DNA of 5,054 nucleotides from positions 1 through 5,054 of the forward strand of contig CANJYI010000231.1 of assembly GCA_947478975.1 (NCBI GenBank), written 5' to 3'. A model generated the notes under the pieces. That model ran no database searches, had not been told where the DNA came from, and saw only the letters and a program-made list of their open reading frames with translations. Shown piece after piece: positions 1-5,054 of the stretch (position 1 is the stretch's first letter; every line of letters starts with the position of its first letter). The stretch comes from Chthoniobacteraceae bacterium. Its GTDB lineage: Bacteria; Verrucomicrobiota; Verrucomicrobiia; Chthoniobacterales; Chthoniobacteraceae. Position numbers and translations under genes: made by a program.

Positions 1-3000
1 CCGAGGAGAGCGTGAGCGCACTGCCCGCATCCACGCCAATCGTGGTCGCACCGGTGAACGTGAGCGTGCCCGAAAGCGTATTGTTTCCCGCAATGCTTTG
101 AACCGCGCCGCCCCCGTTGACACCCGAGCTGGTCAGCACAAAGGACTCCGAAAAGGACGTTCCGCCCGAAAGCTGCACCGCCGCGCCGATTCCGGTGACC
201 GTGGTTACTCCGCTGCCCGAGCCGAGTGCCGCACTCTGGCTCGCCCGAAGAATCCCAGCCGTGACGCTCAAGGCGCCGGTCCAGCCTGTGTTCGACGCGG
301 AAAGCTCCAAAAGGCCGTTGTCGTTTTTCTGAAGCGCGTTCCCCGCCGCGCTGAGCCCAAACGGCTGGGTGAGAGTCAAAAAGCCACCGGTGGTAACATC
401 CAGCCCTGAGGTCCCTGCGTTCAAGTAAACCAGCTTGTTCAGGCTGCCAACGCCGGTAAAGCGCAGGCCCTGCGTCGCGCTGTTGGTGGAAAGCCGCAGC
501 GTGCCAGACGCCCCCAGTGCTCCGGCCGCGCCCGCCTGCAACACCCCGGCGGTAATATCAATGAGCGTGCCGGACGCTCCAAAGCTGTTTGCCGCATTTC
601 CAAGCACCAAGGTCCCGAGCCCCGCCTTGCTCAAGACCACCGCCCCCGCATCCTGCGGCCCGCCCGTGAGCAGTCCATTGAGCGTCAGCCCCGGTACCGC
701 GTCCGAGGTAGAGGCGGAAGCCACCGTATAAGTCGGTCCCTGCGTGGCCGAAACGGAGGCGAGATTGAGCGGGTCGGCCAGGAGCAGCCCGTAGCCGTTG
801 TTGTTGGTCAGGTTGATTCCGAAAGGCTGGCTGCCGGAGACAAACGCCGCAGGCGCCAGCGTCTTGTTTAGCGCCTGATTGAACAACTGGGTCTGTCCGG
901 CGCGGCCGATGGTCAGGAAAAGCACAGGGCTGCTCACCACGGGGGAGGAATAGGTCAGAGTCCCCAGATTCAGGGCCGAGGCGGAGACCGTGCCATCTCC
1001 GTCGGAGAGCAGCGATAGGGAGCCGCCGTTCACCGTGACCGGTACGTTCGCACCGAGGCCGGTGATGTTGAGCACCAGCCCACCCAGTCCGTTCTTGGTG
1101 ATCGACGTGAGAGCGCCGCTGTTGGTGAAGGCCCCCTGCAGGCTCACCGTCTGGGCGGGGTTTGGCACCTCGATCACCAGCGGGCCCGGGGCAAAACTCA
1201 GCGCGCCGTTGAGGGCGAGTGTCGGGGAGGCGGATCCAGTCAGCTTGTCGAAGAAGAGCGTGCCTCCCTGAAACACCACGGGATTCACCAGGGTGCGCAG
1301 ACTGTCGTCGGTCAGGAGCCTTGCCCCCGGCGCAAAGGTGAGGGTGCCGCTCCCCAAGGGGCCGGTGAAGGAGGGCATCCCGCCGGCCCCTGCGGCATAG
1401 AGGTTGTTGAGGCTGGTGCTGTTACTGAGAATGATTCCGCCCTCGGCAATATTGAGCGCGGCGAAGGTGTTCGTCACCGCGCCAAGCTGCAACAGGCCGG
1501 AGCCGGTTTTGAGGAGCGTGGTTGCCGGAGCCACAAGGGTGGCGGCGACGTTGAACGTGGCGGTGTTCTCCGTGTACGTGCGGCCGCCAACCTGAATGGG
1601 GCCGATGGCAAACGTGCTTGTCCCGGGCAGCAGCTGGAGGGTTCCGTTCAGCGCGGGCAGCGTGGCGGCGTCCTGGGAAGCCACGGTGAGGGGGGTGCTG
1701 CCGGTGAGGGTCAGCGTGCCGCCGGTGGTGACGGCGGATGCGGCGCTGGCGCCATAGTTGTTGAACACGAGAGCTTGGAGCGTGTTGTCGCCGACCAGGG
1801 TGAGGGTGGCGTTGTTGTTGAGCGTGACCTGGTTTGACGGAGAGATCTGGCCCGGGTTTCCCACCAGCGTCACCGCCGCGCTTGCGATGGAAAGGCCGCC
1901 GGCGGGGAGCACCTCCGTGCCGGCGGACCCGGCCAGCAGCAGACTCCCTTGGGAGACCGTGGTGCCTCCGCTGTAACTGTTTGCGGCTGTCAGCGTCAGC
2001 GTCCCGGCCCCGGATTTCACCAGGGCGAGGCTGCCGCCGCCCACGCCCAAGGCGGCACTTGGATCCTTGAGGAGGGCGTTTACCGTCAGCGTGTTCTGGC
2101 CGTTGTAAAGGACCAGTTCGCGCACCCCGTCCCCGGTCCCGCCGGCGGTGAGGACGCCGCGCACCAAGGGCGTTCCAATGGTGGTGGAGGCTGCATCGTT
2201 GGAGCGAAGCAGGCCGCCCAATTCCAATTGCAGAACGTCGGTTGCATTCGAGAAGGCCAGATCGTTGGTAAAGGCGCCCGAGAGGCGCAGCAGCGCGGCG
2301 GTAGTCGTGCCCGCGGAGAGTGTGGTCGTGCCCGCCTGGAGCACCTGCAGATTGGTGACTCGTCCGGAGCCAAGCTGGTCGGAGTAGCTGGCGTAACCGC
2401 CCTGTCCGGCGGGCCCGACACCGGAGGCCGGGTTGTAGGCTGCGTAGTCCGTGGTGTTGTAGATCGCCCATGCGCCGAGCAGTCCCGGCAGCGGCAGCAC
2501 AGGATCCGAGGCCATAAGGATCCTGCCGTTGTTCCCGGGCAACCCCAGGTTGGTCCCCGTGAAGTTTACCGTCGCACCCGGATTGCGCACGAGGCGCTCA
2601 AGTGTCAGCTCCGAAGATGCATACATCCCGCCGGTCCCGATGGTTGAGTTGGCCGTGAGTGTGCTCGCGCCCGTGGAAAGCGTGAGGACTCCGACCCGCT
2701 CCGTGGCGGTTGCCTTAGCCCGGCCAGTCAGCGTGAGGGTGCTGGAGCGCAGGGTGAGCGGCGCCTTGTCGTTGAGGCGGTCGTTGTTTTGGATTTGGAG
2801 GCCGGTCGCGTTACTGAGCGTCAAACTGGTGGAGCTCAGTTCGATGGCCGAGGTGTTGGGGAGCGCGCCCTCGCTTTCCAAGATGAGCGTGGAGCCCGCC
2901 CGCAGGGTTGCGCCGGAATAGCCCTGCACGCTTTCCAGCGTGTACGTGGCGTTCCCCAACATCGCGAAAGCCACGGTGTCTCCGGGCGCCGCTCCGTCAT

Positions 3001-5054
3001 TGATCTGGCCTCCAAAAATGGAGTTGCCGGAGGTGGTCACCAGCAACGCCGCACCGCGGCTGGAGGTGACCACTCCGCCCGTGTTGGGCTGCGTCCCGGC
3101 GGAGGTAAACGTGCCCACGTACTGGGCACCGCCGCGCAAATCCAAAGTGGTGGCGGCGCCCATGGTCAGCTGCTGGCCGGGCTGGAGCGTGTTCAGCCCG
3201 GCGTTCAACGCCAGCGTTCCACCCGTCAGGCTCACGGGGTTCGCGAAGAAGGTCCGTCCGTTGAGCACCAGCGCTCCGCCCTGCGCCTTGGTGAGCGGCT
3301 GGGAAAGACTGTGCAGGCCGCCGTTGATGGTCAGCGTCGAACCGGTCGTCACCTGAATGTACAGGGGCGCCCCGTTGGCGTTGAGCTGCACCACATTCAG
3401 GGTGCTGCTTCCCCCGGTCGCCAGCAGCGCGCCGCCTGTCAGCGCGAGGGCGCGGCTGGCTCCCTCAAACGTCGCAGCGTTGAGCCGCAGCCCGTTGAGC
3501 GTGCGAGACGCGCTCAATACCGTCCCGCCCGTGACGCTCGTCGTATCCGCCGCCCCCAGCAGATCCACACCCTGCGCGGCATAGGCGGTGAACGCCTTGA
3601 AGCCGCTCACGCCGTCATACGCCGCAAAATCATCGCCCACGGCAACCCGCGGCACCAGACCGTTGGAGAAGCCAAACCCGCCGGTGCCCGTGAAAAGCAC
3701 CTTGTTGGTGGCGCCGAGGCCGCCCACCGCCGTCAGGTCCAGCACGGACGAAGTTGTTCCGAACACGGCGCCGGCAAAGATGAGGCTGTTGGTGCCGGTG
3801 CCGCCGATCTTCAAAAAGCCGGCTGCGTTGGAGCCAGCGGTCAGACTTCCCAACGTCACCGCGCTCGTATTGCCCACCAGCTCCAGAAGCCCCCCGGTGA
3901 GTGTGACGGGAAGCGTGGTTGCGAACCGGTTGGCCGGGTTTTTGCCACCGGAGTCGTCCCATCTGAGTGTGCCACCCGCAAAAACGCCCGCACTGGTGCT
4001 GGCGCTTGCCGTTCCGCCGGAGACTCCGCTGAGGGTGACCACCCCGCGGGTGGTGGTGAGCGCGCCGGTGAAGGTGTTAGCGCCGGCAAGTGAAAGCGTG
4101 CCGCTCCCTTGGTAGACCACGTTGCTTGCACCGGTTCCGCCGTTTCCAACGGAGCCGGCGAGAAGCGTGTTCGAGGCACCCTGGAGGTACAGAATACGGC
4201 CGGTGTTGTCCTGGGACAGGTTGACGGCGCCCGAGAGCGTGAGCAACGCACCCCCAGCCAGGTCGTTTTGCAGGACGCGGTTGCCGTTATTGTTTGTGAC
4301 CGCCCCTGCGAACTCGAGGCTGCTGGTGCCAGAAAAAACGACCGGGTCGCCTCCCATGGAGACTGGGTTGAGCAGCCTTGATGCGCCCGTCATCGCGTAG
4401 TTGGAGCGCACCTCCCCGCCGCTAATGCCAAAGGCGGAGCTCCCCGCCCCCAGGACGCTGGCACCCGCGGAAACCGAGGTGTTGTTCAGATTAAAGATAC
4501 CCTGAAGTAGAGTGAAAGACCCGGTGGTGGTGCTCGTTCCCGAAAGCGTCAGAGACGCGTCATTGGCGATTTGAACGGATATACTCGTAGCGGAGTTCGC
4601 CGCGCTGTTGGCCACGGTGCCGAGGACGGTGGAACCGGTGCCCCGAAGCGTCAGGAGCCGCCCGGTGCCGTCCAATTGTGCATTGGTGAAGGTGCCGATG
4701 CTCAGCAGCGCGCCGCCCTCCAACATGTTCACCAGGTTCCAGTTGTTGTTGCTTCCGCCGGTGAGCCTCGCCAGCGTTACCGGATATGCGCCCCCGATTG
4801 TATTGGTCGAGCCCTGAGGCATCGACACGGCGGTCCCCGTGGTCAACGGACCACCATAAGCGAAAATCCCGCCGTTGTTGAGGGTCAACCCGCCGTAGCC
4901 GAGTCCGAACCCGTTCAACCCCAGCATCCCCCCGTTGACATTGGTCATACCCGTGTAGGTGTTCTGCGCAGGCGGCGCCAGCACCCACACGCCGCCGTCG
5001 ATCTTGGTGACAAACAACGCACCGCCGTTGTCAGTGAGCGTGGCGCCCACCACA
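1..5054 (-). CDS. Giant PATR (autotransporter-associated beta-strand repeat) protein, internal fragment open at both ends
   Basis: The minus-strand frame starting at base 5053 reads 1,684 codons to base 2 without a stop. I translated it throughout and checked the register at many internal anchors. The product is almost entirely short beta strands separated by Gly/Asn/Ser turns, with about ten PATR-like units. Their usual form is K-x-G-x-G-x-L-x-L, then N-(T/S)-(Y/F)-x-G, then a G-x-L-x-L strand. Asn ladders (NNN at residues 102-104, 254-256 and 1417-1419) fit beta-helix turns. No Cys was found; His occurs only at 581 and Trp at 23, 105, 365, 862 and 1591, typical of exported repetitive surface proteins. 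Known of the family: PATR repeats form right-handed beta-helical passengers of very large exported proteins. Inferred: a secreted or cell-surface structural or adhesive protein. No signal peptide, catalytic motif, transmembrane segment or barrel is visible; those would be upstream of base 5054 or downstream of base 1. The host is probably a GC-rich Verrucomicrobiota or Planctomycetota. The coding call is near certain and the family call strong; the biological role is unknown. Confidence 0.94.
2..220 (-). repeat. Long PATR tail after unit 10 (residues 1612-1684, continues out of the window)
   Basis: The strands run T-T-V-T-G-I-G-A-A-V-Q-L-S-G-G, then S-F-S-E-S-F-V-L-T-S-S-G-V-N-G-G-G-A-V-Q-S-I-A-G-N-N, then T-L-S-G-T-L-T-F-T-G-A-T-T-I-G-V-D-A-G-S-A-L-T-L-S-S. 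The E-S-x-x-L-x-x-x-G-V-N-G-x-G-A-V-x-x-x-x-G-N-N strand-turn and the T-I-G-V-D-A-G-S-x-L-T-L strand are, as I recall the family, the regular continuation of a full-length PATR unit. The frame is still open at the window edge, so more repeats or the C-terminal export domain follow. Confidence 0.82.
221..331 (-). repeat. PATR unit 10 (residues 1575-1611)
   Basis: QKNDNGLLELSASNTGWTGA is followed by L-S-V-T-A-G-I-L-R-A-S-Q-S-A-A-L-G. The lysine-led strand, the turn S-N-T-G-W-T-G, the T-A-G-I-L-R-A strand and the A-A-L-G cap are typical of the family. Trp1591 occupies the position of the usual Tyr/Phe of the turn. Confidence 0.9.
512..628 (-). repeat. PATR unit 9 (residues 1476-1514)
   Basis: KAGLGTLVLGNAANSFGASG is followed by T-L-I-D-I-T-A-G-V-L-Q-A-G-A-A-G-A-L-G. 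K-A-G-x-G-T-L-V-L, the turn A-N-S-F-G, the strand G-V-L-Q-A and the terminal A-A-G-A-L-G cap are all standard PATR elements. Next come the strands T-L-R-L-S-T-N-S-A-T-Q-G-L-R-F-T-G-V-G and the block leading to unit 10. Confidence 0.88.
629..940 (-). repeat. Possible diverged third composite module C (residues 1372-1475)
   Basis: This stretch differs from its surroundings: V-L-F-L-T-I-G-R-A-G-Q-T-Q-L-F-N-Q-A-L-N-K, then FGINLTNNNGYGLLLADPLN, then S-D-A-V-P-G-L-T-L-N-G-L-L. As in modules A and B, a less Gly/Thr-rich segment sits between two PATR units and ends in a strand running into a lysine-led unit (here K1476). It has no D-(F/Y)-A-A-Y core, so homology to A and B is only suggested by position. 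It could equally be an unrelated insert. The L-T-N-N-N-G-Y-G-L-L-L segment reads as Asn-ladder turns. Confidence 0.4.
1004..1096 (-). repeat. PATR-like unit 8 (residues 1320-1350)
   Basis: KNGLGGLVLNITGLGANVPV is followed by T-V-N-G-G-S-L-S-L-L-S. The K-N-G-x-G-x-L-V-L opening and the N-G-G-S-L-S-L closing strand fit the repeat. The N-T-Y-T-G turn is replaced by I-T-G-L-G-A-N-V-P, so it is a diverged copy. Confidence 0.72.
1421..1510 (-). repeat. PATR-like unit 7 (residues 1182-1211)
   Basis: KTGSGLLQLGAVTNTFAALN continues I-A-E-G-G-I-I-L-S-N. K-T-G-S-G-x-L-x-L and the later G-G-I-I-L strand are well kept; the turn is T-N-T-F-A-A in place of N-T-Y-T-G. A turn-rich stretch follows (G-A-G-G-M-P, then G-P-L-G-S-G-T-L-T-F-A-P-G), leading to the N-P-V-V-F-Q-G-G-T strand at residue 1257. 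Confidence 0.78.
1928..2017 (-). repeat. PATR unit 6, canonical (residues 1013-1042)
   Basis: KSGAGTLTLTAANSYSGGTT is followed by V-S-Q-G-S-L-L-L-A-G. This is the closest match to the PATR consensus in the window: K-S-G-A-G-T-L-T-L, turn A-N-S-Y-S-G-G-T-T-V, then G-S-L-L-L-A-G. It alone supports assigning the protein to the PATR family. It closes module B and is followed by a strand block (residues 1043-1181) containing V-T-L-N-N-N-A-T-L-T-L-V-G-D-N-T-L and G-G-T-L-T-L-T-G. Confidence 0.95.
2429..2476 (-). other. Signature insert of module B: GAWAIYNTTDYAAYNPASG (residues 860-875)
   Basis: This aromatic-rich segment (W862, Y865, Y870, Y873) carries D869. It is followed by a Gly-rich linker with Y887 and Y890. 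It shares D-(F/Y)-A-A-Y-(D/N)-x-x-S-G with module A and sits at the same place in the element order. The preceding V-L-P-L-P-G-L-L is a short Pro/Leu turn matching G-L-V-P-R-V-A-V in module A. The role is unknown. Confidence 0.6.
2879..2956 (-). repeat. PATR-like unit 5 (residues 700-725)
   Basis: GNATYTLESVQGYSGATLRA is followed by G-S-T-L-I-L. The elements are a strand (A-T-Y-T-L), a turn ending G-Y-S-G, and a G-S-T-L-I-L strand. The following residues 726-739 run E-S-E-G-A-L-P-N-T-S-A-I-E-L, matching the common continuation in which a G-A-L-P-N turn precedes the next strand. The leading K-x-G-x-G is missing. Confidence 0.7.
3203..3289 (-). repeat. PATR-like unit 4 (residues 589-617), end of module A
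   Basis: KAQGGALVLNGRTFFANPVS leads into L-T-G-G-T-L-A-L-N. The lysine, G-G-A-L-V-L-N-G strand and G-G-T-L-A-L strand keep the PATR frame, but the turn is R-T-F-F-A-N-P in place of N-T-Y-T-G. This is the variant with the N-P-V-x-x-x-G-G turn that recurs at residues 229 and 1257. Confidence 0.65.
3581..3655 (-). other. Signature insert of module A: VGDDFAAYDGVSG (residues 467-491)
   Basis: This short segment stands out from the Gly/Thr/Ser strands by carrying three Asp, two Lys/Arg after R469, and several aromatics (F476, Y479, F485, F488, Y491). It pairs with the W-A-I-Y-N-T-T-D-Y-A-A-Y-N segment of module B, sharing the core D-(F/Y)-A-A-Y-(D/N)-x-x-S-G. It could be a loop projecting from the beta helix, a capping or inter-module contact, or a ligand site. 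The sequence alone does not decide between these. Confidence 0.6.
4025..4117 (-). repeat. PATR unit 3 (residues 313-343)
   Basis: The unit begins VYQGSGTLSLAGANTFTGAL and continues T-T-T-R-G-V-V-T-L-S-G. The order G-S-G-T-L-S-L-A-G-A-N-T-F-T-G then G-x-V-T-L is close to the family consensus. Gln at 315 stands where Lys is most common. This is one of the three best-preserved units in the window, with those at 1928-2017 and 221-331. Confidence 0.88.
4118..4357 (-). repeat. Inter-unit beta-strand block before PATR unit 3 (residues 233-312)
   Basis: Strands in this block alternate in the order GG-D-P-V-V-F-S-G, S-S-L-E-F-A-G-A-V, an N-N-N-G-N-R turn, A-L-L-T-L-S-G-A-V, and N-T-L-L-A-G-S-V-G-N-G. 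In PATR proteins this order (oriented strand, xLxFxGxV, Asn-rich turn, xLxLxGxV, then xTxLxGxVxGxG) usually precedes a K-x-G-x-G-T-L-x-L unit, and here it runs directly into the unit starting at residue 313. It is probably several coils of one beta helix rather than an independent domain. Confidence 0.65.
4487..4558 (-). repeat. PATR-like unit 2 (residues 166-189)
   Basis: The strand ASLTLSGTSTTTGSFTLLQG is followed by I-F-N-L. It has the strand-turn-strand form of a PATR unit (x-L-T-L-S-G, turn ending in T-G, then a hydrophobic strand and G-x-x-x-L). It lacks the N-T-Y-T-G landmark and the leading lysine, so it is a degenerate copy. It lies between residues 48-165, which are beta-rich with no clear repeat, and the linking strands that lead to unit 3. 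Confidence 0.55.
4913..5005 (-). repeat. PATR-like unit 1 (residues 17-47)
   Basis: The unit opens with KIDGGVWVLAPPAQNTYTG and continues into a G-G-M-L-G-L strand. The N-T-Y-T-G turn at residues 31-35 is the canonical PATR landmark, and the lysine at 17 takes the place of the usual K-x-G opening. The first strand is degenerate, with VWVLAP where TLTLSG is normal. A Gly/Tyr/Phe-rich strand pair follows at about residues 48-67. It is the first unit in the window, and earlier units may exist upstream. Confidence 0.75.

Larger units (their letters stand above)
1928..2782 (-). repeat. Composite module B with DYAAYN signature (residues 758-1042)
   Basis: Elements in order are: DRLNDKAPLTLRSSTLTLTG; T-E-R-V-G-V-L-T-L-S-T-G-A-S-T-L-T; L-E-R-L-V-R-N-P-G-A-T-V-N-F-T-G-T-N-L-G; the insert GAWAIYNTTDYAAYNPASG (residues 860-878); strands T-A-A-L-L-R-L-S-G-A-F; D-V-L-Q-L-E-L-G-G-L-L-R; R-E-L-V-L-Y-N-G-Q-N-T-L-T-V; and a canonical PATR unit at residues 1013-1042. 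The element order matches module A, with the insert tyrosines 394 residues (1,182 bases) apart. B is about 40 residues longer, mainly before and after the insert. Identity looks low outside the signature, so the copies are old. The E-x-V-G-x-L-T-L and G-A-T-V-N-F-x-G-T-x-L-G strands are, to my knowledge, common in giant PATR proteins. Confidence 0.7.
3203..3931 (-). repeat. Composite module A with DFAAYD signature (residues 375-617)
   Basis: In order the module holds: a strand pair NRFATTLPVTLTGGLLEL; linking strands ending in NKVLFTGTGGFGFSNG; a more charged and aromatic insert, VPRVAVGDDFAAYDGVSG (residues 467-484), with K-A-F-T-A-Y to 491; strands S-R-T-L-N-G-L-R-L and A-L-A-L-T-G-G-A-L-L; S-T-L-T-I-N-G-G-L; and a final PATR-like KAQGGALVLNG. 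The same order of elements returns in module B, so I read A and B as diverged copies of one composite unit. The D-F-A-x-Y-D insert resembles a segment I associate with giant verrucomicrobial PATR proteins, but I know of no function for it. The module boundaries are approximate. Confidence 0.65.

Noticed and set aside
98..731. Several short plus-strand open frames rich in Pro/Ala/Val/Ser, here and across the window
   Set aside because: They are complements of Gly/Asn/Thr/Leu codons of the repeat gene (for example GGC read as GCC). No ribosome binding site or conserved feature supports them.
1422..2471. Minus-strand open frame of 349 codons starting at base 2471
   Set aside because: It is shifted relative to the long frame from base 5053 (offset 2,582, not divisible by 3). 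The product is Arg/His/Pro-rich and shows no family pattern. It overlaps the canonical PATR unit at 1928-2017, which is in the long frame.
2789..4093. Plus-strand open frame of 434 codons, the longest bounded open frame seen
   Set aside because: It is antisense to the giant gene. Its product is Arg/Gly/Gln/His-rich without domain features, as expected from reading the complement of a GC-rich Gly/Thr/Leu/Asn repeat gene. The coherent repeat grammar is in the minus frame.
4560..4988. Minus-strand open frame of 142 codons, and similar minus frames at 3630-3962, 3856-4251 and 2086-2421
   Set aside because: All are out of register with the frame from base 5053 and are shadows of it. Their products are Arg/His/Pro-rich with no repeat pattern.
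1..5054. CRISPR array or tandem DNA repeat suggested by recurring agcgtgag/agcgtcag words
   Set aside because: The words are short, irregularly spaced and in frame as Thr-Leu-Thr or Leu-Thr-Leu codons. There is no constant repeat length and no spacer pattern.
4913..5054. Possible gene start near the right edge (GTG codons at 5048-5053, ATG codons at residues 36 and 43)
   Set aside because: The sequence before and after these codons is already typical repeat strand, with no signal peptide after them. The start lies upstream, outside the window.

Overview
The whole 5,054-base window lies inside one very large protein-coding gene on the minus strand. Reading from base 5053 down to base 2 gives 1,684 consecutive sense codons with no stop. 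Neither the start nor the end of the gene is in the window. The translation is low-complexity and rich in Gly, Ala, Thr, Ser, Leu, Val and Asn. I found no Cys, one His and five Trp. It repeats beta-strand/turn patterns of the type G-x-G-x-L-x-L-x-(G/A)-x-N-(T/S)-(Y/F)-(T/S)-G, followed by a G-x-L-x-(A/V/L) strand. This is the passenger-associated transport repeat (PATR; autotransporter-associated beta-strand repeat, PF12951/TIGR02601) architecture. All residue numbers in this annotation count from the first complete codon, at base 5053.

The GC-rich composition and the giant PATR type suggest a Verrucomicrobiota (Opitutales/Chthoniobacter-like) or Planctomycetota genome. This is inference from the protein family only; no marker gene is present, and a GC-rich proteobacterium with a large autotransporter cannot be excluded.

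Layout in the direction of translation (high to low coordinates): (1) N-proximal PATR-like units and linking strands, about 5053-3932. (2) Composite module A, about 3931-3203, carrying the signature VGDDFAAYDGVSG and ending in a PATR-like strand pair. (3) A linker with another PATR unit, about 3202-2783. (4) Composite module B, about 2782-1928, a diverged paralogue of A with the signature YNTTDYAAYNPASG, ending in the most canonical PATR unit of the window. (5) PATR-rich strands, about 1927-941. (6) A possible third, strongly diverged module C, about 940-512. (7) A canonical PATR unit with its long tail, 331-2.

There is no intergenic DNA, RNA gene, promoter, terminator, CRISPR array or mobile element. 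Open frames on the plus strand and in the other minus frames are antisense or frame-shifted shadows of the giant gene. The signal peptide, any catalytic or adhesive domain, and the C-terminal anchor or secretion domain (autotransporter barrel, PEP-CTERM or T9SS-like tail) must lie outside the window, so the exact function stays open.
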